A stretch of 7,096 bases of DNA from Sideroxydans lithotrophicus (GTDB lineage Bacteria > Pseudomonadota > Gammaproteobacteria > Burkholderiales > Sulfuriferulaceae): positions 1 through 7,096 of the forward strand of contig DZDB01000071.1 in the NCBI GenBank assembly GCA_022736605.1. Reading direction: 5' to 3'. Shown in pieces: positions 1 through 4,861 of the stretch (positions are counted from its first letter, which is position 1; every line of letters begins with the position of its first letter). The position numbers were made by a program, and so were the translations under genes. The notes below the pieces were generated by a model. The model saw only the letters and a list, made by a program, of their open reading frames with translations. It did not search any database and was not told where the DNA came from.

Positions 1-423
1 GTTAAAGCTCGATTGCACCGGCGTGGCATCGGCCAGCTGCTGCCCGCCAGCCAGACCCGGCAGCGAGGCACTGGGCGCAAAATTAAACGCGCCCCACGCC
101 ACCAGCATCACCGCCGCCACGGACGCCGCCACCGGCATGCCGAAACGCAAAAAACCGGCGCGTCGATGCGGTGCCAGCACGGTGGGTTCGTCGGCCAGCA
201 GCAGACTGATGCGGTTGGATAAATCGGATTTAAGCGGCGGGGTGCCACGCAGACAGTCGCCGATGACGTGCCAGCTTTGCCACAGCGCGCGCTCGTCGCC
301 GTGTTGCAATCGTTCGATCATCTGTGCAGATTCAGTTTCCGACAACTCGCCATCCATCAGCGCAGACAGCGCGTCGGCCTTGGCGAGTACAGGATTTGTT
401 TGATGCTTGACTGCGTGTTGCAT
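1..423 (-). CDS. rseA: Sigma-E anti-sigma factor RseA (3' end off the left edge)
   Basis: This is the inner-membrane anti-sigma factor that holds RpoE inactive until envelope stress triggers its proteolysis. The reading frame starts at the ATG at 423-421 and stays open for 141 codons to the left edge, so the periplasmic C-terminus is missing. The N-terminal cytoplasmic part has the RseA-type pattern LSALMDGELSE (about residues 19-29), then WQSWHVIGDCLRG (about 48-60), which is the region expected to grip the sigma factor. A single hydrophobic stretch at about 95-113, following the basic segment HRRAGFLR, is the likely membrane span with the N-terminus inside. The start is supported by an AAGGAG ribosome site that overlaps the rpoE stop codon. 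The 11-nt gap to rpoE makes a co-transcribed and probably translationally coupled pair. The product is assigned from the motif, the membrane span and its position behind rpoE. rseB and a mucD/degP-type protease gene would be expected beyond the edge. Confidence 0.9.
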   Translation of the reverse strand, partial: MQHAVKHQTNPVLAKADALSALMDGELSETESAQMIERLQHGDERALWQSWHVIGDCLRGTPPLKSDLSNRISLLLADEPTVLAPHRRAGFLRFGMPVAASVAAVMLVAWGAFNFAPSASLPGLAGGQQLADATPVQSSFN

Positions 424-437
424 GGTGTGACTCCTTA
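424..437 (-). promoter_or_regulatory. Ribosome binding site of rseA overlapping the rpoE stop
   Basis: Read on the minus strand, the rpoE stop codon and the ribosome site share bases: TAAGGAG, then seven bases, then the rseA ATG. The strong AAGGAG at this spacing fixes the rseA start. It also suggests that ribosomes ending rpoE can start on rseA, which would keep sigma factor and anti-sigma factor in proportion. Confidence 0.75.
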
Positions 438-1034
438 CCATCTTGTATCTTTGTCTGTGCCCAACAACGGGCGCAAGCGCGCGGCTATCGCCTCACGTGC
501 CCTGAAAATACGGGATCGCACCGTGCCGATGGGGCAACCCATGACCTCGGCGATCTCTTCGTAACTCATCCCTTCCATCTCGCGCAATGAAATCGCGGTG
601 CGTAAATCTTCCGGCAACGCAGCCATGGCGTCATTCACCACTTGGGCAACCTCCTTGGAGAGAAGTTCGTTCTCCGGTGTATTGAGGTCACGCAGGCCGT
701 CTGCGTCTTCAAACCCTTCCGCTTCTTCGGCGTCAAATTCAGTACTGGTAGGCGCGCGCCGCCCACGCGAAACCAGGTAGTTTTTCGCCGTATTGATGCC
801 AATGCGGTACAGCCAGGTATAAAAAGCCGACTCGCCACGGAACGACGGCAAGGCACGATACGCCTTGATGAACGCCTCCTGCGAGATGTCTTCCACCTCG
901 GCTGCATCACGCACAAAGCGCGACAACAGCCGCGCCAGACGCCTTTCATACTTGATTACCAGCAAATCGAATGCGCGCTTGTCGCCGCGCTGCACCCGCT
1001 CCACCAGCAGTTGATCGATCTCACGATCACTCAT
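435..1034 (-). CDS. rpoE: RNA polymerase sigma-E factor (ECF family)
   Basis: This 199-residue protein is the extracytoplasmic-function sigma factor that directs RNA polymerase to envelope-stress promoters. Sigma region 2 spans about residues 14-92: VQRGDKRAFDLL, then VEDISQEAFIKAYRAL for core binding, then SAFYTWLYRIGINTAKNYL for -10 recognition and melting. An acidic linker at about 100-125 (DAEEAEGFEDADG) leads to region 4 at about 131-190, with the helix-turn-helix MSYEEIAEVMGCPIGTVRSRIFRAR. The length is close to E. coli RpoE (191) and to the AlgU group. I chose the ATG at 1034-1032 because MSDREIDQLLVERVQ is the family N-terminus. The frame stays open upstream to about 1244, but that part translates the tandem repeat. 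No in-frame start lies just upstream, and the ribosome site is weak (AGGG about 13 bases before the ATG). rseA follows 11 nt after the stop, and nadB is divergent, an arrangement known from other proteobacteria. Confidence 0.95.
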   Translation of the reverse strand: MSDREIDQLLVERVQRGDKRAFDLLVIKYERRLARLLSRFVRDAAEVEDISQEAFIKAYRALPSFRGESAFYTWLYRIGINTAKNYLVSRGRRAPTSTEFDAEEAEGFEDADGLRDLNTPENELLSKEVAQVVNDAMAALPEDLRTAISLREMEGMSYEEIAEVMGCPIGTVRSRIFRAREAIAARLRPLLGTDKDTRW

Positions 1035-1073
1035 GGTGCGCCATTCATCCCTGATCCTTGTTGTGGTGGCCGT

Positions 1074-1079
1074 AGTATA
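1074..1079 (-). promoter_or_regulatory. Possible housekeeping -10 element for rpoE
   Basis: TATACT on the minus strand matches five of six positions of the sigma-70 -10 consensus and lies 39 bases before the rpoE ATG. The best hexamer at 17 bases upstream (TGCAGC) is a poor -35 and there is no extended -10 TG. It could supply basal rpoE transcription, but the support is one hexamer only. Confidence 0.25.
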
Positions 1080-1124
1080 CCTGCGGCCTGAGCCATGCTG
1101 CACCGGCGCGGCTCGTGTGCTGCA

Positions 1125-1153
1125 AAAGACAGCGCCATCCAGCGCGAAGTTCC
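1125..1153 (-). promoter_or_regulatory. Candidate sigma-E-type promoter for rpoE-rseA
   Basis: On the minus strand GGAACTT (1153-1147) matches the consensus -35 element of RpoE promoters. It is followed after 17 bases by TCTTT (1129-1125), a partial match to the -10 consensus (TCTGA or TCTAA, usually 16 bases away). Transcription would begin near 1118 and leave a leader of roughly 85 bases before rpoE. Autoregulation of rpoE by sigma-E is well established in other proteobacteria. The weakness is the -10 element. The -35 also lies inside a repeat unit, so it could be coincidental. Confidence 0.35.
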
Positions 1154-1239
1154 ACTGAGCGCCAGGATAAATCCAGCGAAGTTCCACTGAGCGCCAGGAT
1201 AAATCCAGCGAAGCCACAGCGCGCCGGGATATATCCAGC
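1137..1239. repeat. Tandem array of about 32-bp hairpin-forming units
   Basis: Three head-to-tail copies are visible: 1137-1170 (34 bp), 1171-1202 (32 bp) and 1203-1232 (30 bp). A partial ATCCAGC follows at 1233-1239, and a possible remnant AGCGCC precedes at 1131-1136. The first two copies are identical apart from a 2-bp CG insertion in the first. The third has lost TT and carries four substitutions. On the minus strand each unit begins ATCC(T/C)GGCG and ends CGCTGGAT. These ends can pair as a stem of about eight base pairs with one bulge and one G-T pair, closing a loop of 11-15 bases. The changes fall mostly in the loop while the stem is kept. This resembles a REP-like or dispersed hairpin repeat, but no family is assigned. 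Confidence 0.85.
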
Positions 1240-1290
1240 CGCATGACGCTCTGCTATTCTTGCCGCACACAAAATAATACGGCTGACCCC

Positions 1291-2910
1291 ATGCAACGCA
1301 CCGACGTCCTGATTATCGGCAGTGGTCTGGCGGCACTCACCACGGCACTGCATCTGGCGCAAACCTGCCAGGTCACACTGCTGACCAAAAAAACCCTGCA
1401 GGACTCAGCCAGCGCCTGGGCGCAGGGCGGTATCGCCGCAGTGCTGGCAGATGACGACTCAATCGAAGCCCACATACGCGACACGCTGACTGCCGGCGCG
1501 GGTTTGTGCAATGAAGCGACGGTGCGGTTTGTGGTGGAAAACGGTCGCGCAGCGGTGCAATGGCTGGTTGCAATGGGCGTGCCGTTCACCGCCGATGCCA
1601 GCAGCGCCAGCGGCTTTCACCTGACGCGCGAAGGCGGCCACAGCGCACGACGGATTATCCACGCCACCGACGCCACCGGCCGCGCGGTGCAAAAAACCCT
1701 GTGCGAGCAGATTCGCAGCCACACCAACATCACCCTGCTGGAACAGCATATCGCCATCGACCTCATCACCGGCGACAAACTCGGACTGGATGACCGGATT
1801 TGCTATGGCGCCTACGTGCTGGACAACGTCACCGGCACGGTCAAGACCTTTGCTGCGCGCCATACCGTGCTGGCTACCGGCGGCGCGGGCAAGGTGTATC
1901 TGTACACCACCAACCCCGACGTTGCCACCGGCGATGGCATCGCCATGGGCTGGCGCGCGGGCTGCCGTGTCGCCAACATGGAATTCATGCAATTCCACCC
2001 AACCTGCCTGTACCACCCGCACGCCAAATCTTTCCTGATTACCGAAGCGGTGCGCGGCGAAGGCGGTCTGCTCAAGCTGCCCGACGGCAGCCGTTTCATG
2101 ACCGCACACGACCCGCGTGGCGAGCTGGCACCGCGTGACATCGTCGCGCGTGCGATTGATTTCGAGATGAAAAAGCGCGGCCTCGACTGCGTCTATCTGG
2201 ACATTTCGCACAAACCCGCCGACTTCATCATCGAGCATTTCCCGACCATTTTTGACCGCTGTCGCGCACTCGGCATCGACATCACGCGCGAGCCGATCCC
2301 GGTGGTACCGGCGATGCACTTCACCGGCGGCGGGCTGGTTACCGATCTGGCGGCGCGCACCGATTTACAGCATCTCTACGCAGTGGGAGAAGTCGCCTGC
2401 ACCGGCTTGCACGGTGCCAACCGGCTGGCCAGCAATTCGCTGCTGGAATGCCTGGTGTTCGGCCGCGCCGCCGCGACGCACATCCTCGCCAGCGCAGGCG
2501 CGCCCCGGGTTGAAGTGCCTGAATGGGACGCCAGCCGCGTCACCGATGCCGATGAACAGATCGTGCTGGCGCACAACTGGGACGAGTTGCGCCGCTTCAT
2601 GTGGGATTACGTCGGCATCGTGCGCACCAATAAACGGCTCGCCCGCGCCGCCCGCCGGATTCGCCTGCTGACCGAGGAAATCGACGAATATTACCAAAAC
2701 TTCCGCGTCAGCAACGATCTGATCGAACTGCGCAACCTGGTGCTGACAGCGGATTTGATCGTGCGCAGTGCGCAACTGCGACGTGAATCGCGCGGTCTGC
2801 ATTTCAGCCGCGATTACCCCGACATGCTGCCGGTAACCGGCAATACCGTACTCAATCCGCGTCCGGGACGGGTGTGTCCTGGCGCGTGCGACCTGCCCAC
2901 TTTAAAATAA
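1291..2910 (+). CDS. nadB: L-aspartate oxidase
   Basis: This FAD enzyme oxidises L-aspartate to iminoaspartate in the cytoplasm. NadA then condenses iminoaspartate with dihydroxyacetone phosphate to quinolinate for NAD synthesis. The 539-residue length matches E. coli NadB (540). The FAD Rossmann motif DVLIIGSGLAAL is at residues 5-16 and SAWAQGGIAA at 41-50. In the substrate and active-site region are HPT (H236), ELAPRDIVARAID with R282 (equivalent to catalytic R290 of E. coli), PAMHFTGGG (H343, equivalent to H351) and GLHGANRLASNSLLECLVFG (R378) near FAD. A helical C-terminal domain follows from about 425. The ATG at 1291 is preferred over the in-frame ATG at 1243 because it places the FAD motif at the usual distance. 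No Shine-Dalgarno sequence is evident. The last 15 or so residues (RPGRVCPGACDLPTLK) look like a variable tail, and their DNA also encodes the end of the convergent ygfX. NadB and fumarate reductase flavoproteins are related, but the length, motifs and rpoE neighbour favour NadB. Confidence 0.96.
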   Translation: MQRTDVLIIGSGLAALTTALHLAQTCQVTLLTKKTLQDSASAWAQGGIAAVLADDDSIEAHIRDTLTAGAGLCNEATVRFVVENGRAAVQWLVAMGVPFTADASSASGFHLTREGGHSARRIIHATDATGRAVQKTLCEQIRSHTNITLLEQHIAIDLITGDKLGLDDRICYGAYVLDNVTGTVKTFAARHTVLATGGAGKVYLYTTNPDVATGDGIAMGWRAGCRVANMEFMQFHPTCLYHPHAKSFLITEAVRGEGGLLKLPDGSRFMTAHDPRGELAPRDIVARAIDFEMKKRGLDCVYLDISHKPADFIIEHFPTIFDRCRALGIDITREPIPVVPAMHFTGGGLVTDLAARTDLQHLYAVGEVACTGLHGANRLASNSLLECLVFGRAAATHILASAGAPRVEVPEWDASRVTDADEQIVLAHNWDELRRFMWDYVGIVRTNKRLARAARRIRLLTEEIDEYYQNFRVSNDLIELRNLVLTADLIVRSAQLRRESRGLHFSRDYPDMLPVTGNTVLNPRPGRVCPGACDLPTLK

Positions 2911-3289
2911 TCCGCAGGCGACGAAAATCATCGCGTGTCAGGCTGTCTGGCAACAGTGTCAGTGTCACCTGCCCACCCCGATTCAACTGCAAGCGCAGCA
3001 CCGTCAACAGCGGTGTGACAAACGCCTCACGCAGCGCGGCTTCCTGCCACGCCGCTTTCACCCCAACGCGCCAGACACCGCCCGCATCGACCTCCAATCC
3101 AGCGTGCCGCGACTGCCGCCGCGCATAAAAAACCAGACTCGCCAGCAGCACGGCACCACCCGCCAGGCGCAGCCAGTATTGCGGCACGGCCAGCCACAGC
3201 GCCACGCCTGCCAACCCGTACACGGCAATCAACAGCGCGAGCAAGTAGCGCGACGGTCGCAACGCAATGCGTAAAGGCGGCAAGTTCAT
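2852..3289 (-). CDS. ygfX: YgfX-like (CptA family) inner-membrane protein
   Basis: This 145-residue protein has the layout of the YgfX/CptA family. A short basic N-terminus (LRIALRPSR) is followed by two membrane segments at about 16-34 and 38-56 with a very short turn, then a cytoplasmic domain. That domain ends in LTLLPDSLTRDDFRRLRIILKW (about 110-131), a pattern typical of the family's C-terminus. E. coli YgfX is about 135 residues. It is encoded beside sdhE (ygfY), the flavinylation factor, and was also reported as toxin CptA acting on cytoskeletal proteins; that toxin role is debated. Here ygfZ lies divergent 50 bases away, which supports the assignment, but no sdhE is present in the window. 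The last 59 bases of the gene overlap the 3' end of nadB on the opposite strand. The ATG at 3289-3287 lacks a clear ribosome site. The function in this organism is unknown. Confidence 0.78.
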   Translation of the reverse strand: MNLPPLRIALRPSRYLLALLIAVYGLAGVALWLAVPQYWLRLAGGAVLLASLVFYARRQSRHAGLEVDAGGVWRVGVKAAWQEAALREAFVTPLLTVLRLQLNRGGQVTLTLLPDSLTRDDFRRLRIILKWAGRTRQDTPVPDAD

Positions 3290-3339
3290 GGCGATGATTG
3301 TAGAATGGACGGATTGCCAACACCGAAATAAATTTGACC

Positions 3340-4290
3340 ATGACGCAGAATCTGATCGACGCCCTGCACAACAGCGCCGTGTTCGCCGACCTTTCCCCGC
3401 TCGGCCTGATAGCCTTCAGCGGCGACGACACCACGACCTTCCTGCAAGGCCAGCTCACCAACGACGTACGCAAACTCGCCAGCGGCGAGGCACAGTACAG
3501 CGGGTTTTGTTCGCCCAAAGGCCGCCTGCTGGCGAGCTTTTTGATGTGGCAGCAAAACGGTGACACCTACCTGCAACTGCCCGGCGAACTGCACGACGCA
3601 ATGCAAAAACGGCTGTCGATGTTCATCCTGCGCGCCAAGGTCAAAGCGCGTGACGCCCGCACCGAACTGACTCGCATCGGCATCGCAGGCAGCCGCGCCG
3701 CCGCGCTGATCGAAGCCACACTGGGCAGCGTGCCCACGGCTGACATGCGCGTCGCGCACAGCCCGGCAGGCAGCGTGATCCGCCTCGGCGCTGAGCGCTA
3801 CCAGATCGTTACTACACCGGAACTCGCCGCGCCACTGCTGGACACCTTGCAACGCGACGCGACGCCAATTGATTACCCGGCCTGGCAATGGCTCGACATT
3901 CAGGCTGGCATCCCCGCCATCCTGCCCGCGACGCAGGAGCAGTTCGTGCCACAAATGGTGAATTTCGATCTGACCAACAGCGTCAATTTCCAGAAAGGCT
4001 GCTACACCGGGCAGGAAATCGTCGCCCGCACCCAATACCTCGGCAAACTCAAACGCCGCATGTATCGCGTCCACAGCGACCGCCCCGCCGCACCCGGCGA
4101 CGAACTCTACACGGCTGACATGGAAGGCCAGGCCAGCGGCATGATCGTCAACGCCCAGCCTGCACCCGGCGGCGGCTGGGACGCGCTGGCGGTAATCCAG
4201 ATCAGCAGCGCCGACACGCAAACGGTCCATCTGGGCGCACTCGACGGCGCACAGCTGAAACTCGAAACGCTGCCTTACGCACTGGCTTGA
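3340..4290 (+). CDS. ygfZ: Folate-binding protein YgfZ (Fe-S protein maintenance factor)
   Basis: YgfZ is a cytoplasmic tetrahydrofolate-binding protein, related to the glycine-cleavage T-protein fold, that supports assembly or repair of certain Fe-S enzymes such as the tRNA-modifying MiaB. The 316-residue sequence has the N-terminal domain with FLQGQLTNDVRKL (residues 34-46) and YSGFCSPKGRLLASF (53-67). It also has the family signature KGCYTGQEIVART at 219-231, including the essential cysteine (C221; C228 in E. coli). The signature is followed by a shorter C-terminal barrel. The ATG at 3340 is chosen. An in-frame TTG two codons upstream (3334) is possible, and neither has a recognisable Shine-Dalgarno sequence. 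The stop overlaps the start of the next gene, so the two are probably translated together. Divergent ygfX is a frequent neighbour of this family. Confidence 0.93.
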   Translation: MTQNLIDALHNSAVFADLSPLGLIAFSGDDTTTFLQGQLTNDVRKLASGEAQYSGFCSPKGRLLASFLMWQQNGDTYLQLPGELHDAMQKRLSMFILRAKVKARDARTELTRIGIAGSRAAALIEATLGSVPTADMRVAHSPAGSVIRLGAERYQIVTTPELAAPLLDTLQRDATPIDYPAWQWLDIQAGIPAILPATQEQFVPQMVNFDLTNSVNFQKGCYTGQEIVARTQYLGKLKRRMYRVHSDRPAAPGDELYTADMEGQASGMIVNAQPAPGGGWDALAVIQISSADTQTVHLGALDGAQLKLETLPYALA

Positions 4291-4616
4291 ACCACTACTA
4301 CATCTATTACCGGGTGGCCGACGACGACCACGAAACCGAAACCCAGGTACGTGCCATGCAGGCGCGGCTGGCGTGCCGCAGTGGCATCGCCGGGCGGCTG
4401 CTGAAGCGGCGCGACGATCCGTACACATGGATGGAAATCTATGAAAATGTAGCGGATAGTCAACACTTCGAGCGCCACCTTGCACGTGCCGTGTCGGAAT
4501 TCGATGTCGAGATGTTTTTGGCACGCGACGCACGCCGTATTGTTGAATGCTTTAGCGGAGACCTTGCGGCGCCTGCCCTGCCGTCCTGCACGACTGAAAA
4601 TTCCCTTACTCATTAA
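4287..4616 (+). CDS. DUF4936-like small protein, translationally coupled to ygfZ
   Basis: This is a 109-residue soluble protein of unknown function. It starts at a TTG (4287) that overlaps the ygfZ TGA in the sequence TTGA. No Shine-Dalgarno sequence precedes it, which points to re-initiation by ribosomes finishing ygfZ. The sequence alternates beta-like and helical stretches: HYYIYYRV (3-10), a helix around 17-32 (TETQVRAMQARLACRS), GIAGRLLKR (33-41), DPYTWMEIYENV (44-55), then helices containing FERHLARAVSEF. This resembles the DUF4936 family that often follows ygfZ in betaproteobacteria; I assign it from recalled pattern. A ferredoxin-like or dimeric alpha-beta-barrel fold is a guess. The C-terminal 20 or so residues (LAAPALPSCTTENSLTH) look disordered. 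The coupling suggests a role connected with YgfZ, but nothing in the sequence shows what it is. Confidence 0.75.
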   Translation: MNHYYIYYRVADDDHETETQVRAMQARLACRSGIAGRLLKRRDDPYTWMEIYENVADSQHFERHLARAVSEFDVEMFLARDARRIVECFSGDLAAPALPSCTTENSLTH

Positions 4617-4628
4617 CCCCTTCTAAAC

Positions 4629-4632
4629 AGGA
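4629..4632 (+). promoter_or_regulatory. Ribosome binding site of the lysine-rich small gene
   Basis: AGGA is followed by seven bases and then the TTG at 4640. The good spacing, with no ATG available, is the main reason for choosing the TTG start of the small gene. Confidence 0.65.
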
Positions 4633-4639
4633 AACCAAA

Positions 4640-4801
4640 TTGGCCCAACCTAATTACCAATACGAAAAGCGTCAAAAAGAACTCGCCAAGAAAAAGAAAA
4701 AAGAAGACAAGCTGAAAGAAAAAGCGCAGCGAAATGAAGCGCCGCTCAGTGACGCCGTAACCGACGCAGCAGATACAGACGCAAGCAACAACAGCCAATA
4801 G
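4640..4801 (+). CDS. Lysine-rich small conserved protein (53 aa, TTG start)
   Basis: This short gene starts at TTG (4640) with an AGGA site seven bases upstream and ends at TAG (4799-4801). The product begins MAQPNYQYEKRQKELAKKKK, continues KEDKLKEKAQRNEAP, and ends in an acidic and polar tail (SDAVTDAADTDASNNSQ). The N-terminal 30 residues are a charged, probably continuous helix, and the tail is likely disordered. I recall a family of small proteobacterial proteins that begin with almost the same residues (xxPNYQFEKRQKELAKKKKxEEK), which is why I call it a real gene. It has no symbol or known function that I can give. The strong positive charge would fit nucleic-acid or ribosome binding, but that is inference. 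It lies 23 bases after the DUF4936-like gene, on the same strand, and may share its transcript. The stretch is visibly richer in A than its neighbours, as expected from the lysine codons. Confidence 0.8.
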   Translation: MAQPNYQYEKRQKELAKKKKKEDKLKEKAQRNEAPLSDAVTDAADTDASNNSQ

Positions 4802-4861
4802 GCAACACTGCCGGTTTGGTTTCAGGTAAACGATGCTTTAAACCAGGGTTGAAGCGCAGCG

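Larger units (their letters stand above)
1035..1290. other. Divergent rpoE/nadB control region
   Basis: These 256 bases separate the rpoE and nadB start codons and contain no convincing gene. The centre is occupied by the tandem repeat (1137-1239). Facing rpoE there is a sigma-E-like box pair and a separate TATACT hexamer. Facing nadB, AATAAT at 1273-1278 and TATTCT at 1255-1260 resemble -10 elements, but neither has a good -35 element at 16-18 bases. Frames that stay open across the repeat on the minus strand do so because the unit lacks stop codons there, not because they look like protein. Confidence 0.7.

Noticed and set aside
1035..1244. N-terminal extension of RpoE by 70 residues (269-residue frame)
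   Set aside because: The added part translates the tandem repeat in shifting frames (pieces such as LDLSWRSVEL and RWIYPGAQWNF) and has no match to sigma factors. The family N-terminus begins exactly at the ATG at 1034.
1243..1290. Upstream ATG for nadB giving a 555-residue protein
   Set aside because: The extra residues MTLCYSCRTQNNTADP do not resemble NadB. The ATG at 1291 puts the FAD motif at the normal position and gives 539 residues.
1031..1362. Other minus-strand open frames across the repeat
   Set aside because: They stay open only because the unit has no stop codon on that strand. The same DNA gives similar peptides in different frames, and part of them is antisense to nadB.
1979..1997. 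Inverted repeat GGAATT-CATGC-AATTCC
   Set aside because: It lies inside nadB and encodes the conserved EFMQF segment, so protein conservation explains it.
1459..2319. Minus-strand frame of 286 codons opposite nadB
   Set aside because: It is antisense to a strongly conserved enzyme gene, has no domain, and arises from the GC-rich third codon positions.
3286..4533. Long minus-strand frame of 415 codons opposite ygfZ
   Set aside because: It is a GC-rich shadow of ygfZ and the DUF4936-like gene. Its translation is rich in Arg, Ala, Val and His and has no recognisable domain, while the plus strand carries clear YgfZ motifs.
4811..4846. GGTTT...AAACC inverted repeat before the kinase gene as a terminator or operator
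   Set aside because: The stem is only about five pairs with a loop of more than 20 bases and no T-run, too weak to call.
4617..4861. Gene-free spacer between the DUF4936-like gene and the kinase
   Set aside because: A short TTG-start gene at 4640-4801 fills it, leaving only about 60 bases without an evident promoter or terminator.
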